15,867 nt of DNA from Bacteroidota bacterium (GTDB lineage Bacteria > Bacteroidota > Bacteroidia > Chitinophagales > Chitinophagaceae): positions 1-15,867 of the forward strand of contig JAEYVW010000295.1 of NCBI GenBank assembly GCA_023429365.1. The letters run 5' to 3'. The translations under genes were made by a program, and so were the position numbers. Shown here piece by piece: positions 13,578 to 15,867 of this stretch (its first letter is position 1; each line of letters starts with the position of its first letter). The notes below the pieces were generated by a model, which was not told the DNA's origin, ran no database searches, and saw only the letters and a list, made by a program, of their open reading frames with translations.

Positions 13578-15090
13578 ATTTGAAAAGAAAGTACAGCAAA
13601 GGATGGAGGAGTTCCGGCTTCGGCCATCCGACGCCGTATGGGGTGCTGTAGCACACAGCCTGGAGAAAAAAAGAAGAAGGCGCATTGTAGTGTTTTTTGT
13701 TTTTCTTCTGGCGGGCCTGGGCCTTGCCGGGTTTTCAGGTTATTATTTTTTATCCAATCAATCAAAACCAAGTATTGTTGAACAAAACTCTACACTTCCT
13801 AAAAAAACAAGTTCCACCATACCATCAACTCAATCCAGCGAAAGGGCTACACGACCATCAAACGTGGAGAGAAAAGGATCTTTATCCGAATCGATTACTA
13901 GCAGCCCGGATAACACATTAAGAAAGAAGGGAGAACAGGTTATTCCCGGTCAGGAAAAAATAGTGGAAGAAGGCAAAGTCCTTTCTCCTGAATCTTCAGA
14001 ACCGGCATCTAAAAAAACGGTAAAAAGATTGCAGCCGGATATTGACAACACCAAGCCTACAGTTGCTATCGCCAGGGCCGGAAAACAAAAAGATCAGAAG
14101 AAGATATCTGAGAAATCACCGGCGAATGAATTGAGTGAAAGTAAATCCCAGAACAAAAAAGTTGTTGAAGAAAAAACAGAGATCGCCCAGTTGGAGAAAC
14201 CGGTTGAAGATGCTCCGGCAAATACTTTTGTAAAACCTGTTACTGATAGTGCAAACCAGGCTGATGTGGATGTGGCTAAGTCAACAGAACCGTGGCAGGA
14301 AGTGGATCAGCCTAAAACTGATGTTTCTAAGACGGCGAAACGTTCCAAATTGAAGTGGGGCCTTGACTTTTCCGTAGGTGCCGTGAATGGCTCCAGTTCG
14401 GCATTATCATTTGGAGATTCGCAAAAAAGCCTTGACGCTTTATTGATTAGCGGGCCCCCGGTGCAGGGTTTCCCGGGTGGTACGGCCTATTTCCCCCCAC
14501 AACCGCCTTCGCCCACGAATGCAGGTCTCGGGTTTAAGATCGGACCGGTAGCAGAAAAGGAATTGTCGAAAAGGAGCCGTGTATCTTTTGGAGCGCAATA
14601 CGCGTATATGACGACACATGTCAAAATCGGGACCTATAGTCCGACAACACTTGTTATTAATAACTCGTTTTCACAGTCAGTGCGTGTCAATGCTGCCTAC
14701 CAGGGTACTTATCAGAAAAATCATACAAATCGTTATCATTTCGTTCACCTCCCATTGACGTATCATTTACAGCTGAATAAAGGGGAGAAGTTACCTATTG
14801 ACTGGAAGCTGGGTGTGGCGCCGGGGTACCTCTTCGCGACAAATGCGGTATTGTATGACTCAGTAGCAGGGGGCATTTATTATAAAGACAAAAACGCGTT
14901 TAATAAATTCCAGTTCAATCTTCATACGGGTATTGATTTTCGTTTCGACAAAGGAAGACGCCTGCAGTGGTCTGTAGGACCCGAGATATCGATGGCAATG
15001 ACCAAACTCGTCGATGATCCATATACTAAAAGGCAGTATCTTTTGTATGGCGGCATCAGGGGGAAATTGTTTTTTTCTAAAAAGAAGTAA
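13564..15090 (+). CDS. Trans-envelope protein: anti-sigma-like head, one TM helix, long linker, outer-membrane beta-barrel
   Basis: The 508-residue product has four parts. Residues 1-40 are hydrophilic and helical (EFEKKVQQRMEEFRLRPSDAVWGAV), ending in RRRR; this F-x-x-x-V-x-x-R/K-M ... PSDAVW pattern resembles the cytoplasmic heads of Bacteroidota anti-sigma proteins. Residues 41-63 form one membrane helix, and the arginines place the head in the cytoplasm. Residues 64-262 are a low-complexity linker rich in Lys, Glu, Ser and Pro. Residues 263-508 are a beta-barrel domain of the PorT/OMP_b-brl_2 type: alternating strands KWGLDFSVGAV, GLGFKIGPVAEKEL, RVSFGAQYAYMT, IDWKLGVAPGYLF, FQFNLHTGIDFRF, LQWSVGPEIS and YLLYGGIRGKLFF. 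An in-frame GTG start at 13501 is less likely than the ATG at 13564, which overlaps the sigma gene by 14 nt. The domain calls are by pattern; spanning both membranes is inference. Confidence 0.82.
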   Translation: MQENEFEKKVQQRMEEFRLRPSDAVWGAVAHSLEKKRRRRIVVFFVFLLAGLGLAGFSGYYFLSNQSKPSIVEQNSTLPKKTSSTIPSTQSSERATRPSNVERKGSLSESITSSPDNTLRKKGEQVIPGQEKIVEEGKVLSPESSEPASKKTVKRLQPDIDNTKPTVAIARAGKQKDQKKISEKSPANELSESKSQNKKVVEEKTEIAQLEKPVEDAPANTFVKPVTDSANQADVDVAKSTEPWQEVDQPKTDVSKTAKRSKLKWGLDFSVGAVNGSSSALSFGDSQKSLDALLISGPPVQGFPGGTAYFPPQPPSPTNAGLGFKIGPVAEKELSKRSRVSFGAQYAYMTTHVKIGTYSPTTLVINNSFSQSVRVNAAYQGTYQKNHTNRYHFVHLPLTYHLQLNKGEKLPIDWKLGVAPGYLFATNAVLYDSVAGGIYYKDKNAFNKFQFNLHTGIDFRFDKGRRLQWSVGPEISMAMTKLVDDPYTKRQYLLYGGIRGKLFFSKKK

Positions 15091-15143
15091 GGCGGGGCAA
15101 CGTTAGTGGACAGGTAGTTGTCAGGTTATTCAAATCACGCGTT

Positions 15144-15867
15144 ATGACCACACGACTAACTGTAACTGCCAGATCTATCATTGTTTTGTTATCTGCCGTC
15201 GTCTTTGCCATGACCGCCTGTGTAAAGGATCATTGTAAGAAGACTCATACCTACACATACTTTATCCCGGTTTATAAATCGCAGGCCGAAGTTGTTGCCA
15301 GTATAAAAAGCAACGAACCGAAAGCCATGGAGAAAACGGGTAAGATCTACATTTATGGAAAATATATTTTTCTGAATGAGATCGACAAGGGGATCCATGT
15401 GATTGATAATACAAATCCTACCAGTCCAAAAAATATTGGTTTTATCGATATCCCAGGCAATGTAGATATAGCAGTGAAGGAAAATGTGCTGTACGCTGAT
15501 ATGTATGGCGATCTTGTTGCGCTGGATATCAGCGATCCCAGCGATGTAAAACTTTTGAAAAAGCTGGACGATGTATTCATGGAGAGAAAATGGATGGGAG
15601 GATTTTCAACATCGAGAAATGGAGAGATTGTTGTCGACTGGATACAGAAAGACACCCTTGTTGAAATGAACTGTGAAAGGGACGTCAACATTTTTGCAGA
15701 GCGCGGTGATGTATTCTTTTTAGCTGCCACAGCCAACTCCAACAAGTCGGTATCACCGGTCGGCGTAGGGGGTTCAATGGCAAGGTTCACAATCGTAAAT
15801 GATTACCTGTACACGGTCGACAATCATTCAATGAATATATTTTCTATCAGCAGTGCCAGCAGCCCGG
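15144..15867 (+). CDS. LVIVD-repeat lipoprotein, 3' end outside window
   Basis: The frame is open from the ATG at 15144 to the window end, covering 241 residues plus one base. A lipoprotein signal peptide is present: hydrophobic residues 12-22 and a lipobox-like MTAC with cysteine C26 as the likely lipid anchor. After it come repeats of the LVIVD type, which build a beta-propeller: GKIYIYGKYIFLNEIDKGIHVIDNTNPTSPKNIGFIDIPG, then ENVLYADMYGDLVALDISDPSDVKLLKKL, and later RFTIVNDYLYTVDNHSMNIFSIS at the edge. The strand-turn pattern D-x-S/T-(N/D)P-x-x-P is the mark of the repeat. Between the second and third repeats is an insert including MNCERDVNIF. It is probably anchored in the outer membrane. 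Its function is unknown. It starts 53 bp after the beta-barrel gene and may belong to the same operon. Confidence 0.85.
   Translation, partial: MTTRLTVTARSIIVLLSAVVFAMTACVKDHCKKTHTYTYFIPVYKSQAEVVASIKSNEPKAMEKTGKIYIYGKYIFLNEIDKGIHVIDNTNPTSPKNIGFIDIPGNVDIAVKENVLYADMYGDLVALDISDPSDVKLLKKLDDVFMERKWMGGFSTSRNGEIVVDWIQKDTLVEMNCERDVNIFAERGDVFFLAATANSNKSVSPVGVGGSMARFTIVNDYLYTVDNHSMNIFSISSASSP

Overview
The window looks like ordinary chromosome from a member of the Bacteroidota, most likely Chitinophagia/Chitinophagaceae. Reasons: moderate GC, almost no Shine-Dalgarno sequences, several promoter -7 boxes of the Bacteroidota form TAnnTTTG (one with TTTG 19 bp upstream), a single-chain glycine decarboxylase, a DUF2911 lipoprotein, an LVIVD-repeat lipoprotein, and an ECF sigma factor overlapping a membrane-anchored beta-barrel protein. 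The genus is inference; no rRNA or tRNA is present to confirm it. No mobile element, CRISPR array or RNA gene was found.

Layout. 1-234 is the 3' end of a sensor histidine kinase. 415-1443 is an unrecognised secreted protein with its own promoter. It converges on gcvP (1533-4415, minus), and a nested inverted repeat fills the gap. The gcvP leader carries five tandem heptamers. Divergent from gcvP is a YkgJ-type cysteine-cluster protein (4627-5115), followed by a two-gene toxin-antitoxin operon of the Xre/ParS-RES class (5174-6139) with an elaborate palindromic promoter/operator. Converging on it is a minus-strand block read folK, deoxynucleoside kinase, MFS transporter (8705 down to 6162). Divergent from folK runs a plus-strand series: signal peptide peptidase SppA, an ABC-2 permease without an adjacent ATPase, a membrane-anchored SRPBCC protein and a DUF2911 lipoprotein ending in a clear intrinsic terminator.

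The last part is the most interesting. An ECF sigma factor (13017-13577) overlaps by 14 nt a 508-residue protein (13564-15090). That protein has a short anti-sigma-like cytoplasmic head, one transmembrane helix, about 200 residues of Lys/Glu/Ser/Pro-rich linker and a C-terminal outer-membrane beta-barrel domain. This suggests one polypeptide spanning both membranes and linking an outer-membrane barrel directly to a cytoplasmic sigma factor. The window ends inside an LVIVD-repeat lipoprotein.

Most genes are housekeeping or standard accessory functions. The candidates for new biology are the sigma/trans-envelope barrel pair, the operator of the RES-type toxin-antitoxin operon, and the two intergenic repeat structures.
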